Assembly: GCA_022606135.1 (NCBI GenBank)
Contig: JABYQN010000013.1
Coordinates: 682,001 to 746,000 of the forward strand
Reading direction: 5' to 3'
Length of the DNA stretch: 64,000 bases
Source of the DNA: Fomes fomentarius
Lineage: Eukaryota; Basidiomycota; Agaricomycetes; Polyporales; Polyporaceae
Below are positions 46,182-59,271 of the stretch, one piece after another. The first letter of the stretch is position 1; every line of letters starts with the position of its first letter. Both the position numbers and the translations under genes were made by a program. The notes beneath the pieces were generated by a model. It was not told where the DNA came from, made no database searches, and was given only the letters and a program-made list of their open reading frames with translations.

Positions 46182-47363
46182 ATGGGTCAATTCTGGGTCC
46201 TGTTTGTATTCAAACCGCTTCCTCCGTCGGTTGCGATATGTGTTAACAATCCTTGACAGTGTGAACCTAGATCGCAAAGAAATTGAACCTGGCCCCAGCA
46301 TAGTAACATCGCAAGCTGGGGGAATGTTTCTGGGAAAGAGAAGGTAGTCTGAAGTCACTGCTCACCATCCCCTATCTGCCCCAGTGCGTCTTTTTGTGTT
46401 TCTCCTTGGGGCTACGTTTTCTTACGAGCGATTTGGTAAAATAGTCAAGTCGACAAGTGGCTAGCAGCAAGTCGCACGGTCGTTCAGCCTGGCCCCTTCG
46501 GACGGCTACCCGTCGAACTCTCGGAATCCATCATAGAAGCTGAGGTGACCGACTTCGACGATCTCGTCGTTTTTGCAATATCGTGCAAGCGGTTGCTGAG
46601 TATATGCAAACCCTATCTCCTGCGCTTTATCAGAGAACGACACGCCTCTTGGGTTGCATGTCGTTTGATTTGCATTGGCGACCACGCATCGAAATCAAGG
46701 TTGCCAGCGGATCTTCTGGCAAAAGAAGAACGGGCAATCATGAAGATGGATCGGGTACTAGCAGACGACGACGTCCCGGTCGATTACGAGGAAGAAGACG
46801 AGGGACACGATATTCTCTACATGTATGCCCGGAGGTATTGCGACCGTGCCAAGAGAGTCACACCCAGCTACCAGCGCGGCCGCTACCTCTCTCCCTCCGA
46901 ATACTGCTCTCTCGCCGCGTACAAGTCCAGAAAATCAGGTGGCGCAGACGACTCCGAGCTCGACGCACGCTATGCTAATCTGGAGAGGTACAGAACACTA
47001 GTTGACGAGGTGTCATACGCTGTTGGCACCGAGGTTGTGTGCAACCTGTCCAAGAGGGAGTACATCTCCACTGAGCGCCTTTACCCTTCAATGCACCTCC
47101 GGGTCGAACACGCCCTGCTCTCGCAGATATGCTGGTCGGAAGACCAGGATGTCTCGATAATCTGCTCTAAACAGGTCGCCCATCAACTCGTCCACGGACC
47201 TTGGGCTGGCGACAAGTTCTGCGTCACCACGCTGGAGAGCATGCCATCGGCAGAAGGGAGAGAGTGGAAGCACGTGTCGGCACGCGCGAACAAGCTGTTG
47301 TACCATCTGTGGAAGTACGCCAGGTTGCGGCAAAAGCTGCCGGTCTCTGGTGACCCGGAATAG
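46182..47363 (+). pseudogene. F-box-like gene 3, MGQ family, exon 2 out of frame (unit 1)
   Basis: Exon 1 46182-46201 (MGQFWVL-; donor gtttgt is weak), exon 2 46260-46383, exon 3 46445-47363. Exon 2 is 124 nt instead of 114. It begins VNLDRKEIEPG but the conserved RKLGECFWERE lies one frame off, with TAG and TAA in front, so the full protein cannot be made. Exon 3 is open for 305 codons: QVDKWLAASRTVVQPGPFGRL with PVELSESIIEAEV (F-box), ISCKRLLSICKPYLL, ASWVACRLICIGDH, LPADLLAKEE, VVCNLSKREYISTERL, EHALLSQICWS, LVHGPWAGDKFCVTTLESM, EWKHVSARANKLLYHLW. A protein starting at an internal ATG (46545) would lack the F-box. Damaged gene or N-truncated variant. Confidence 0.75.
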
Positions 47364-47449
47364 ACCTCAGAGCATGAAAACTAGGCAATGCTACAAGGAG
47401 ATCAGTGAATGCATCCTAATCTGATGAAGTGCGTATTGACGCGACCAAT

Positions 47450-47954
47450 ACAGGGTTGCCCCCGACTCTACTGACACAAGAAGAACGGGAGCACCTGAAA
47501 GGAGTAGAGGAAGACCCGGTAAGCGGTAGCAGCGGCGTATACGAGATGCGCCTGCATCTGTATGCGAGCAAATACTGCGGTGACCCTTCTGACTAGTACT
47601 TGAACGGGCGGTACTCCGTCGAGCGGAGAGTACACCGGGGCAGCGGACGCACCGGTTTCGCTCGAGTCGATCTCAAGAAATTCGCGGGGATCGCCTGGAC
47701 GCTGCGATGATGCGAGACCGCACTATCTGCCTCTCAACACGCCCCGCTCTCCCAGATCTGCTGATCGGATGAAGGGGAGCATCTCGATGCGGTGCCATAC
47801 GGACGCTGCCCGGCAAGTGCTCTGGGCCGGAGACAGCTTCAAGTTCTGCATCACGACGCCCGATAGGATGCCTCCTCCGGTACGGGGACGGGAGTGGAAG
47901 GATGTGTTGGCGCGCGTCGATAAGCTCCTGTATACCCTCTGGAAGCACAGGTGA
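47450..47954 (+). pseudogene. F-box-like gene remnant, 3' part (unit 1)
   Basis: Reads LPPTLLTQEEREHLKGVEED, MRLHLYASKYCGD, a stop, then out-of-frame pieces, then SISMRCHTDAARQVLWAGDSF, CITTPDRMPPPV, REWKDVLARVDKLLYTLWKHR up to the stop at 47954. Closest to gene 3, but multiply broken and without F-box or exons 1-2. Confidence 0.7.
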
Positions 47955-49819
47955 ATGGCGGAGGTGACGACTAGGGGGGGCTCAGGGCGAGCGCGTTCGA
48001 AGAGGTGAGCTGGGCTATGCCTACGGCGCAGTGGTCATTCCGGTCCGTGTTCTGATACTAGTACTACTACTCAGTGGTAGGCATTCGGTAGAACGGCCGG
48101 CGCGGACGGCGACACCGTATAAGGTTTCCGGTTTCGGACTTCCTACATCGTGACTTGTACGTGCTCCACTGAGGTGCTAGGCATCAGGCTGTATGCGATG
48201 TCCGATCCACCGAGTGCCCGACGGGCTCCGAATGCACTGCGCGAGCGGCGTCGGGGGGCCAAGAGCCGAGACAGCCTAGCGGTCGAGTCAACACAATGAA
48301 TCTGATACTAACCTCGTTCTCCGCGCTCAGGTCACGGTGCTGTGCGGGCCGCCCTCCCCGCCTGGCCTGAGGCTGACCACGTATTGTGGAGTGAAGTCAC
48401 GCCCAAGCGTTGCGATGCCACGTTTTGCGTTTCGCGAACGCGCCGCTAACACCGGTCGGCGGCGGCGGCGGCGGGCGCTGTGCTTCCAGACTCGGACGGC
48501 ACTAGGGGTTGTTGCGACTTGAGATGACAGTGGCCAAGGTCCACTGCGGTGGGTGATGTTCGCGTTCTTCGCATGCATGTGGCCTGTGACGCACAGTCCA
48601 CTCGAACAGACGTGCATCGCTCAGGCCGTGCCACGTTCAACATCATCTCATTATGACTGCGTCACCGTGGCGATGCTCAATTCTATGATATGTATATGCT
48701 GCAGCGTCTATCGTCGAAGTATATGATGCAATGCAGGCCCCACATGGCGTGCGATCCAAGATGTCAAGACACCTACTAAAATGCATGATATGTCTGGGAC
48801 AGCTCACCTGTCACGGGTCCTTTGCTCAATTCCGTGACACGTAGACTGCCCTTGATATCTGGGTGCCAGGGTACGAGAGACCGCTGGTTGGTTGAACTTG
48901 GGAGATGCTTCATAGTGGTTTGATACCGTGACGATGGCACGGTCCACAGTACTTGCCAGTGCCTATACTCTCGGGATCGAGTCGGATCTCATCCATGATT
49001 GTGAAGAATCAGAAGGACATTGGCAATGGATACCCACCGAGCATCGCGAACGACGAGAGCTGGGCAGTGGAGGTTGCACTAGTAGATGATGCATGCAGTG
49101 CAAGCAAGGAGACAAACAACTGAGGCGCTGTGGAAGACGCGATGGATGGGATCACCAATGGACACCCCCTCCCTGATTCAGATAAAGCTTGATTGCTCAA
49201 GAAGCACTACTGGGAGTCGCAGTCGAGATGATGTATGCGTTCGGCCTGCAAGGTCAGGTCAGCAGGCAATGCCAGTTGAATCCAGCGGAAGCTTTTACCA
49301 GTGTTGATGAACTCGCATGGTGCCAAACTCAAGGAAGGGGATACAAGACAAGGATGACCATTGATAATACCTGCACGGCTAGTACGAAGCGGCGCAGGAA
49401 AACTAGTACGGTACGCAGTGCATATATGAACAAGATCCGGCCGACGAGTGAGTACTCTGGCGTACGTGTGATAGCTACAGTGGGTGTATGGGGATGGGAT
49501 GAGTCAGACTGACTTAAGAGACTAGGACTACAGTAGTTTGACTAAGCGTAATGCTGTCCGAGAGGAACGCGAGGCAATGATAGATGATCTATGGAATGAA
49601 AAGCGGGCATGGAGGTCGATACGAGATAACGGGGTACGGGATGGGGTGAGAGATGGGATGATGAGATTGGTATAATGAGATGGTGAGATGGACTGCGAAC
49701 GGGGGAACGGGAGTGCGATATGGGAGAAAACGGACAACAGCGGAGGGCTGCAGACGACGAGAGCGAAGCACGAGCCATACTTATGGATAAATAACGTGTC
49801 CAAGTGTCCGAATAAACTG
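47955..49819. other. Noncoding right end of unit 1
   Basis: About 1.9 kb without a supported gene. It holds a GGC triplet run (about 48458-48475), the seven-G run at 47974-47980 and a purine-rich stretch of GATGGGRTGAG-like words at about 49625-49690. Ends at the junction with unit 2. Confidence 0.6.
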
Positions 49820-50388
49820 CCGCAAGAACCTGGGCAAGTAGGCTTCTGGCTCGGTATGTCAATATCCGCGACGTATACGGGATCAACATCACTTCATATC
49901 ACGATCACGACGTTCTATGACTTGTCACGACCTTACATACGCATTCTGCACTCACCCCATCCGCACACGCATCCCTCCCGACCAACTAGGTGGCCCATTT
50001 ACCGATACACGGCTTTGTACAGTTTGATCACTGTCTTGGATCCAAACACATGTTATTGTTCAACCTAGCTTTTGCACCAGACAGTGCACCCAGTCTGATG
50101 GTATTGTCCGTCGGAACAGGCAAGTTACCTCGGTTCTAAGTTTGCGCGCTTATGTATGTTCAGATCCTGACTCTGCCCGACCTCCTAACTGCATCCTGTG
50201 CACCAGCTATTCACTTTCTGCTCTGTGATCCTTCCTGATAACTATCTCTGCTACTGGGAGCCCTAATCGACCCCTAACCCGCCTTCGAGCCTAACCAGCA
50301 ACAGGTTCAACTCTAACCACGAGATTCGCTTCTGAACCTCAACCGCTTGAGATTGCATCAAACCTAGGATTTGTGAGTGATTCATCAG

Positions 50389-51219
50389 ATGAGCGAGGAA
50401 GCAGGGAAGAAGCTAGGCGAATTCTCATTCGACATCTTCACCTAGCTTAATCAAGCTCTTCGATTCACGATCCTTCCAAGATATGTATTTGCGGATGATG
50501 ACCATCGAGTTGAGCCGTTCGTCTGGAATGCAACCCGGGCGTGCGACAAAGCATACGGAACGCTGGCGAGGGATTGGCTGAAATGCTTGGACTACGCGGA
50601 TATGGGGAAGACGATGCGCCTGGAGCGAGCTCGACAAGCCGCCGGAGCGGGTTCTCGAGCTCGAGATGATCGACACGCTCTGAGTCATCTACACCCCGCT
50701 GCGGTAGGCGGACTGGACTTCCGAGTCGAAGGAATCCCGGTGCTGTTGCAACCTGTCGAAGGGGGAGTATGTCAGGCACGGCTGACGGAGATGGCGTGGT
50801 GCAGCGGGCTTGGGCTTAGGCCTTGGCAGGCCTCAGAGGGAGTCCGACTGTGGGCGTAACGGGATGCGAAGAAATGATGGAGGGTGCGAGGTGCTGCAGG
50901 CATCAGGGTATCGTGCGACAAAAGTACGAGCGTGCGGAATACGACAGGCAGGACTGATGAGCGCGCTGTTGGCGCCGCGGGTGTGTTGGTCGCCGAATGC
51001 TGCCAGTGTCAGTGAGAGCATCGAGATGCCAGAGTGTGGGGACGAGTCACGGTGGAGGGAAGGGGAGAAGTTGGTCAAGGGCCCGTGGATGGGGATAGGT
51101 CTTGCGTTGTGCCAACGTTGGAGACGATGTGTCGGAGGAGGTGGATGAGATGCTCGTTCACCTTGCTCAGGTTAATGGGCAAGGTTGAGTTGCATTCGAG
51201 CATGGACTCTGTGCATTAA
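50389..51219 (+). pseudogene. Decayed MGQ-family F-box-like gene, unit 2
   Basis: Copy of 41502-42334 with one G fewer in two runs, so the GPWMG motif runs into a different frame. Otherwise identical by eye. Confidence 0.7.
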
Positions 51220-51503
51220 TCTAAGCCACGACAGTTTGTGTTTATTTGTCCCAGCGCGATCCTCGCTTCGCTCGCAACGAGCTGGAAGGGCGCTAAGGGC
51301 GACACAACTTGCTCCTGACCAGTGACCACTAGGTCTGTGCGGTTTGCCTACTCCCCCTGCTCATCGTGTTGGTCTTTCTGCTATCGCAGAAGCTTGGGCG
51401 CAGTCATTTGGAAGCTATATTGTCCTCCGCCAACGCGGCCACGTGATTGTCAAACACTGGCTTCAACCTACCGTGTCCGAGAACCGCGTACCTCTCTGCC
51501 AGG

Positions 51504-52640
51504 ATGGGTCAAGACTGGGAGCTGTGAGTAACACATCTATGACATGGATTCTGCTCTGGGTGGCTGAGGTGACGGTACTCATCAGCCTGTGCATCGACCG
51601 GAAAGAGAAGAGTCCCGAGGTAGGCGGAAAGCTGGGCGAATTTTTCTTCGACTCCTTCTCTAGCCTACTTGAAGCCCTCAGGCTTCCTATTCTCCCGAGG
51701 TATGTGAATATACTCCTATAATCGAAGTTGTCTTACGGTGATCGCTCGCCTATCAATCAGCGAAGTCGAAACCTGGTTGAAGCGAGGCGACTGTGCGCTC
51801 CAGCCCGGGTCACTCGGAAAACTCTCTCCGGAGGTCCTGGACATCATCTTTTGGAACGTCTCAAGTGTGCAGGATGCCGTCCGGTTTGCGATCACCTGCA
51901 AACTTCTTCTCGACGTGGGACAACCGCACCTTCTGCGTTTACTGCAAGGCTGTCATGCGCCTTGGGCCAACGCGCGGCTGATATGTCTGGGACGGGACAC
52001 CGATAGGAACGCGGATCTTCCACCGGACCTTCTCACCAAGGACGAGCTGCATCAGGTCGTCACCTGCGTGCACCCTCACGTCCTCGATTGTCTCGAGCCT
52101 GGTCAGGAGCCGCACTTCGCATTAGTTGCATGCGAGACGTATAAGAACAAGTATGGGACCACGAGTTATCACGCGCGCACGGAGTACTACGACGAACTCA
52201 GCAGACTGCACGAGGAGGCTGCCGCCAATCCCAAGCTCGCTCTCGAAGTCAAGATGTACAAGGAGCTCTGCATCTTCTCTGTCACCGGGCCAGCTTACCC
52301 GCCGGGCGCACTCGTGCTCTGCAACCTATCCAAGGCGGAGTACGTTAGGGAGGATCGCCTGAGCAAGATGGTGCGGAAGATACACGGATGGGTAGAGGAG
52401 TTTGGCCTCATGCACGCGCTGTTGTCGCGGATCTGTTGGTCGGTGGACCCCAGCATCTCCATGTGCTGCGACAAGAAGTACAAGGAGCGGCTCACCAAGG
52501 GCCCCTGGGCAGGAGACCGGTTCTGTGTCGTTACGCTGGAAACAATGCCGCGTCCGAACGTTGCGAAGGAGTGGAAGGACGTGACGGCAGAGGTCGACAA
52601 GCTCTTGGCTCACCTTTGGAAAGTCAATACGGAGAAATGA
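51504..52640 (+). CDS. F-box-like protein, 337 aa (unit 2, gene 1)
   Basis: Exons 51504-51523, 51586-51699, 51761-52640. The protein is identical to that of 42619-43755; see that entry for domains. Flanks are identical too, so if the array is real, expression should scale with copy number. Confidence 0.9.
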
Positions 52641-53112
52641 GCAGTCGCCATTCCGCAGACGAAGCCTCTGATTTGAGCGTGGCTTTGTGTTTAGAAGGCT
52701 GTAGACTATGGTGGCCCGGGTAGAGTACTGCGTCGATATAAGCTGCCGACGGGCGATTCGGACCCGTAGTCTTATAATCTGCGTGTTCATTGTTTGATGT
52801 TGTTCATGTAGCGTTTGTCAATTGTGTGACTTTCGTGGCCTATTGTGCGACTAATTAGGCAATATCAACCAAGTCACATAAGATGTGGACAATGAGCGCC
52901 AGTGTACAAAACGCAACTTACCCCGCAACCATCACTTCACCTCCTACCTCACCTCACGGTCGTACACTCGCTCCCCTGATCTCTCTACCCCTGATCTCTC
53001 TACTTTGAATCCGTACACTATCCTCAATCCCAGAACTCGACAACGTGATCGATCGTTGACTTGCGAGTCTAACCACGACAAACCACCAGTCACTACATCG
53101 TTCCAAGTAATC

Positions 53113-54265
53113 ATGGGCCAGTCTTGGGATCTGTAAGTATTGCATGCTGGTATATTGTGTATGTTGCTGATGTGATTGCTTGTCGCGGTGTGTATCGAAG
53201 CCTCAATATCGACGACAAAGAGAAAAGCCCTGAAATTTGTGGGAAGCTATTCGAATGCTTTTTCGAGACCCATCCATCGCTTCTCTACTCCCTCCGCCTA
53301 CCTGTCCTCCCTCGGTACGTATATCACTTGTGTGCTTTACCAAACGGGACGTCAACCCGCTAACACTGCCGCCTCCTGACTGCAGACAAGTCGATACTTG
53401 GCTGAGGACCGGTAAACATGCGCGCCAGCCGGGACCTCTCGGGAAACTCTCGCCCGAGCTACTCGACATGATCTTTGACAACATCTTCTTTTTTTGGGAC
53501 ATCATCCAATTCTCCATAACCTGCAAGCTCACCCTCGAGGTTGGCAAGCGGCACCTCCTCTCAGCACTACGGCGATACCATGCGCCCTGGGCTGGCCAGC
53601 GACTCATCTGCCTGGGAGGCGATCCACTGGACTCTGACCTCCCTAAGGGTCTCCTAACGCCCTTTGAGCAGCGCGAGATCCTCACCTCAGATATCCCTAT
53701 TGCCCGCGAGTTGAGGCTCGCTGGGGAGGAGATGTATCTCGCGATATATGCTTGCGAGACATACCTTTCCAGGTACGGGACGCTCGGCCGTGCTGACCGC
53801 CTCCAGCGGGACTACTGGGAAGGCATGCGGAAAAAGCGCGAGGAAGTCAAGGATCACCCTCAGTCGAACCGGGATCTCGACATGTTCCACGCGTTGTACA
53901 TCTACAGCAAGCCGACCTACCCCAAAGGTTCTCTCGTGTGCTGCAATCTCTCCAAGGCCGAGTACATCCGGCAGGACCGACTTCGCAAGATGGAATGGGA
54001 AGAGAACTGGCAGCGCAACCGCTACAAACGGTCGCTAGGCCTCGCGCACGCCTTGATCGTACGTATCTGTTGGTCAGGGGATTCCCCGCTGTACGGTGCA
54101 AAAGGAATCAATGAGCAGCTCGCCAAGGGACCCTGGGCAGGCGACCGCTTCTCTATCACGACCTTGGAGACGATGCCGCAGCCGAAAGATGCAAAGGAGT
54201 GGAAGGATGTGACGGCAGAGGTCGATGAACTCTTGTTTCGTATCTGGGAGTACTTCTTCCAGTAA
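53113..54265 (+). CDS. F-box-like protein, 337 aa (unit 2, gene 2)
   Basis: Exons 53113-53132, 53201-53314, 53386-54265. The protein is identical to that of 44228-45380. Confidence 0.9.
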
Positions 54266-55065
54266 TGAGTACACCCGGAGTATCTGAGGACCCGCGTACG
54301 TTCAATAGTCATGACTTTCAGCTAGATGTTGGCTCTGAAGTGTTCGATCAAAGCACGCTGCTCAATTCTAGTCTCCTTTTGTATGATCTCAGATGGATGT
54401 GGGGAAGAATATTCGGGTGATGACTCGAATTGTAGTGTTTCGACGTTCAGGACCTTGGGCAGTACACTTGATTACGCTGGCACTGGCAAGGGACTGTATG
54501 ACACCGAGGGCTTGCGTACTAGCCCAGTATGTAACTTTGATGTATAGTGCAAGTAGACTGTAGCTGTAGAGCATTGGTGGTCAGTAAGTATTGGGGATCA
54601 TCCATCATCAGATGAAGTGTTGCGTTTGGCAGACCGGGCAAATGTCACGGCACATAACACTGCCAGGGCGTGCGACTTCCTTTTTTCCTCTGAAAGAATT
54701 CTCTACGATATCATATTCTAGTCCCGCGTTTCTCTCTTTATTCAGAGCCTCCCTGTCCTCAGCCGGGGGGTAGGCTGAAGGTCGCCGCGCCGCTCTGAGA
54801 TTGGTCACAGCAAGTCACAGACATCACATCTGTTACGATTACATCAGTTCACGCGGGCCCCCCTATTATTCTCAGACTCCCGTCTTCTAACGGGACCACT
54901 TATCCTCAACGCCCGAGACTGGACCACGGTTTTCTCAGCAAGCCATCGTGATCCGAGTCGGCCACATATAACCAGAACACGCGCCGCTTCTCTGCAGACC
55001 TGCTCCGAACAAGGCACTGTTGCAACCGCGCAGTCGTCTCCAGTATTATCATACGAGTAATAATC

Positions 55066-56247
55066 ATGGGTCAATTCTGGGTCCTGTTTGTATTCAAACC
55101 GCTTCCTCCGTCGGTTGCGATATGTGTTAACAATCCTTGACAGTGTGAACCTAGATCGCAAAGAAATTGAACCTGGCCCCAGCATAGTAACATCGCAAGC
55201 TGGGGGAATGTTTCTGGGAAAGAGAAGGTAGTCTGAAGTCACTGCTCACCATCCCCTATCTGCCCCAGTGCGTCTTTTTGTGTTTCTCCTTGGGGCTACG
55301 TTTTCTTACGAGCGATTTGGTAAAATAGTCAAGTCGACAAGTGGCTAGCAGCAAGTCGCACGGTCGTTCAGCCTGGCCCCTTCGGACGGCTACCCGTCGA
55401 ACTCTCGGAATCCATCATAGAAGCTGAGGTGACCGACTTCGACGATCTCGTCGTTTTTGCAATATCGTGCAAGCGGTTGCTGAGTATATGCAAACCCTAT
55501 CTCCTGCGCTTTATCAGAGAACGACACGCCTCTTGGGTTGCATGTCGTTTGATTTGCATTGGCGACCACGCATCGAAATCAAGGTTGCCAGCGGATCTTC
55601 TGGCAAAAGAAGAACGGGCAATCATGAAGATGGATCGGGTACTAGCAGACGACGACGTCCCGGTCGATTACGAGGAAGAAGACGAGGGACACGATATTCT
55701 CTACATGTATGCCCGGAGGTATTGCGACCGTGCCAAGAGAGTCACACCCAGCTACCAGCGCGGCCGCTACCTCTCTCCCTCCGAATACTGCTCTCTCGCC
55801 GCGTACAAGTCCAGAAAATCAGGTGGCGCAGACGACTCCGAGCTCGACGCACGCTATGCTAATCTGGAGAGGTACAGAACACTAGTTGACGAGGTGTCAT
55901 ACGCTGTTGGCACCGAGGTTGTGTGCAACCTGTCCAAGAGGGAGTACATCTCCACTGAGCGCCTTTACCCTTCAATGCACCTCCGGGTCGAACACGCCCT
56001 GCTCTCGCAGATATGCTGGTCGGAAGACCAGGATGTCTCGATAATCTGCTCTAAACAGGTCGCCCATCAACTCGTCCACGGACCTTGGGCTGGCGACAAG
56101 TTCTGCGTCACCACGCTGGAGAGCATGCCATCGGCAGAAGGGAGAGAGTGGAAGCACGTGTCGGCACGCGCGAACAAGCTGTTGTACCATCTGTGGAAGT
56201 ACGCCAGGTTGCGGCAAAAGCTGCCGGTCTCTGGTGACCCGGAATAG
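55066..56247 (+). pseudogene. F-box-like gene 3, exon 2 out of frame (unit 2)
   Basis: Exons 55066-55085, 55144-55267, 55329-56247. Same 10-nt excess in exon 2 as in unit 1, so the lesion predates the amplification. Confidence 0.75.
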
Positions 56248-56333
56248 ACCTCAGAGCATGAAAACTAGGCAATGCTACAAGGAGATCAGTGAATGCATCC
56301 TAATCTGATGAAGTGCGTATTGACGCGACCAAT

Positions 56334-56838
56334 ACAGGGTTGCCCCCGACTCTACTGACACAAGAAGAACGGGAGCACCTGAAAGGAGTAGAGGAAGACC
56401 CGGTAAGCGGTAGCAGCGGCGTATACGAGATGCGCCTGCATCTGTATGCGAGCAAATACTGCGGTGACCCTTCTGACTAGTACTTGAACGGGCGGTACTC
56501 CGTCGAGCGGAGAGTACACCGGGGCAGCGGACGCACCGGTTTCGCTCGAGTCGATCTCAAGAAATTCGCGGGGATCGCCTGGACGCTGCGATGATGCGAG
56601 ACCGCACTATCTGCCTCTCAACACGCCCCGCTCTCCCAGATCTGCTGATCGGATGAAGGGGAGCATCTCGATGCGGTGCCATACGGACGCTGCCCGGCAA
56701 GTGCTCTGGGCCGGAGACAGCTTCAAGTTCTGCATCACGACGCCCGATAGGATGCCTCCTCCGGTACGGGGACGGGAGTGGAAGGATGTGTTGGCGCGCG
56801 TCGATAAGCTCCTGTATACCCTCTGGAAGCACAGGTGA
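56334..56838 (+). pseudogene. F-box-like gene remnant, 3' part (unit 2)
   Basis: Copy of 47450-47954 with the same breaks. Confidence 0.7.
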
Positions 56839-58702
56839 ATGGCGGAGGTGACGACTAGGGGGGCTCAGGGCGAGCGCGTTCGAAGAGGTGAGCTGGGCTA
56901 TGCCTACGGCGCAGTGGTCATTCCGGTCCGTGTTCTGATACTAGTACTACTACTCAGTGGTAGGCATTCGGTAGAACGGCCGGCGCGGACGGCGACACCG
57001 TATAAGGTTTCCGGTTTCGGACTTCCTACATCGTGACTTGTACGTGCTCCACTGAGGTGCTAGGCATCAGGCTGTATGCGATGTCCGATCCACCGAGTGC
57101 CCGACGGGCTCCGAATGCACTGCGCGAGCGGCGTCGGGGGGCCAAGAGCCGAGACAGCCTAGCGGTCGAGTCAACACAATGAATCTGATACTAACCTCGT
57201 TCTCCGCGCTCAGGTCACGGTGCTGTGCGGGCCGCCCTCCCCGCCTGGCCTGAGGCTGACCACGTATTGTGGAGTGAAGTCACGCCCAAGCGTTGCGATG
57301 CCACGTTTTGCGTTTCGCGAACGCGCCGCTAACACCGGTCGGCGGCGGCGGCGGCGGGCGCTGTGCTTCCAGACTCGGACGGCACTAGGGGTTGTTGCGA
57401 CTTGAGATGACAGTGGCCAAGGTCCACTGCGGTGGGTGATGTTCGCGTTCTTCGCATGCATGTGGCCTGTGACGCACAGTCCACTCGAACAGACGTGCAT
57501 CGCTCAGGCCGTGCCACGTTCAACATCATCTCATTATGACTGCGTCACCGTGGCGATGCTCAATTCTATGATATGTATATGCTGCAGCGTCTATCGTCGA
57601 AGTATATGATGCAATGCAGGCCCCACATGGCGTGCGATCCAAGATGTCAAGACACCTACTAAAATGCATGATATGTCTGGGACAGCTCACCTGTCACGGG
57701 TCCTTTGCTCAATTCCGTGACACGTAGACTGCCCTTGATATCTGGGTGCCAGGGTACGAGAGACCGCTGGTTGGTTGAACTTGGGAGATGCTTCATAGTG
57801 GTTTGATACCGTGACGATGGCACGGTCCACAGTACTTGCCAGTGCCTATACTCTCGGGATCGAGTCGGATCTCATCCATGATTGTGAAGAATCAGAAGGA
57901 CATTGGCAATGGATACCCACCGAGCATCGCGAACGACGAGAGCTGGGCAGTGGAGGTTGCACTAGTAGATGATGCATGCAGTGCAAGCAAGGAGACAAAC
58001 AACTGAGGCGCTGTGGAAGACGCGATGGATGGGATCACCAATGGACACCCCCTCCCTGATTCAGATAAAGCTTGATTGCTCAAGAAGCACTACTGGGAGT
58101 CGCAGTCGAGATGATGTATGCGTTCGGCCTGCAAGGTCAGGTCAGCAGGCAATGCCAGTTGAATCCAGCGGAAGCTTTTACCAGTGTTGATGAACTCGCA
58201 TGGTGCCAAACTCAAGGAAGGGGATACAAGACAAGGATGACCATTGATAATACCTGCACGGCTAGTACGAAGCGGCGCAGGAAAACTAGTACGGTACGCA
58301 GTGCATATATGAACAAGATCCGGCCGACGAGTGAGTACTCTGGCGTACGTGTGATAGCTACAGTGGGTGTATGGGGATGGGATGAGTCAGACTGACTTAA
58401 GAGACTAGGACTACAGTAGTTTGACTAAGCGTAATGCTGTCCGAGAGGAACGCGAGGCAATGATAGATGATCTATGGAATGAAAAGCGGGCATGGAGGTC
58501 GATACGAGATAACGGGGTACGGGATGGGGTGAGAGATGGGATGATGAGATTGGTATAATGAGATGGTGAGATGGACTGCGAACGGGGGAACGGGAGTGCG
58601 ATATGGGAGAAAACGGACAACAGCGGAGGGCTGCAGACGACGAGAGCGAAGCACGAGCCATACTTATGGATAAATAACGTGTCCAAGTGTCCGAATAAAC
58701 TG
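56839..58702. other. Noncoding right end of unit 2
   Basis: Copy of 47955-49819, one G shorter in the run at about 56858. No gene is supported. Confidence 0.6.
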
Positions 58703-59271
58703 CCGCAAGAACCTGGGCAAGTAGGCTTCTGGCTCGGTATGTCAATATCCGCGACGTATACGGGATCAACATCACTTCATATCACGATCACGACGTTCTA
58801 TGACTTGTCACGACCTTACATACGCATTCTGCACTCACCCCATCCGCACACGCATCCCTCCCGACCAACTAGGTGGCCCATTTACCGATACACGGCTTTG
58901 TACAGTTTGATCACTGTCTTGGATCCAAACACATGTTATTGTTCAACCTAGCTTTTGCACCAGACAGTGCACCCAGTCTGATGGTATTGTCCGTCGGAAC
59001 AGGCAAGTTACCTCGGTTCTAAGTTTGCGCGCTTATGTATGTTCAGATCCTGACTCTGCCCGACCTCCTAACTGCATCCTGTGCACCAGCTATTCACTTT
59101 CTGCTCTGTGATCCTTCCTGATAACTATCTCTGCTACTGGGAGCCCTAATCGACCCCTAACCCGCCTTCGAGCCTAACCAGCAACAGGTTCAACTCTAAC
59201 CACGAGATTCGCTTCTGAACCTCAACCGCTTGAGATTGCATCAAACCTAGGATTTGTGAGTGATTCATCAG

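Larger units (their letters stand above)
40933..49819. repeat. Tandem unit 1 (8887 bp)
   Basis: Content: chitinase B tail, decayed F-box gene (41502-42334), intact F-box genes (42619-43755, 44228-45380), frameshifted F-box gene (46182-47363), F-box 3' remnant (47450-47954) and 1.9 kb of noncoding DNA. It has one more G than unit 2 at each of four runs: 41919-41922, 42205-42209, 45880-45886 and 47974-47980. Confidence 0.93.
49820..58702. repeat. Tandem unit 2 (8883 bp)
   Basis: Same content as unit 1 shifted by 8883-8887. I see no base substitution against unit 1, only the four G-run length differences. Confidence 0.93.

Noticed and set aside
46583..46978. 131-aa plus-strand frame inside F-box gene 3
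   Set aside because: Overlaps exon 3 in another frame, which carries the CNLSK/GPWAG family core.
48454..48475. GGC triplet run as a functional repeat
   Set aside because: Short and imperfect, with no coding frame around it; ordinary microsatellite in GC-rich DNA.
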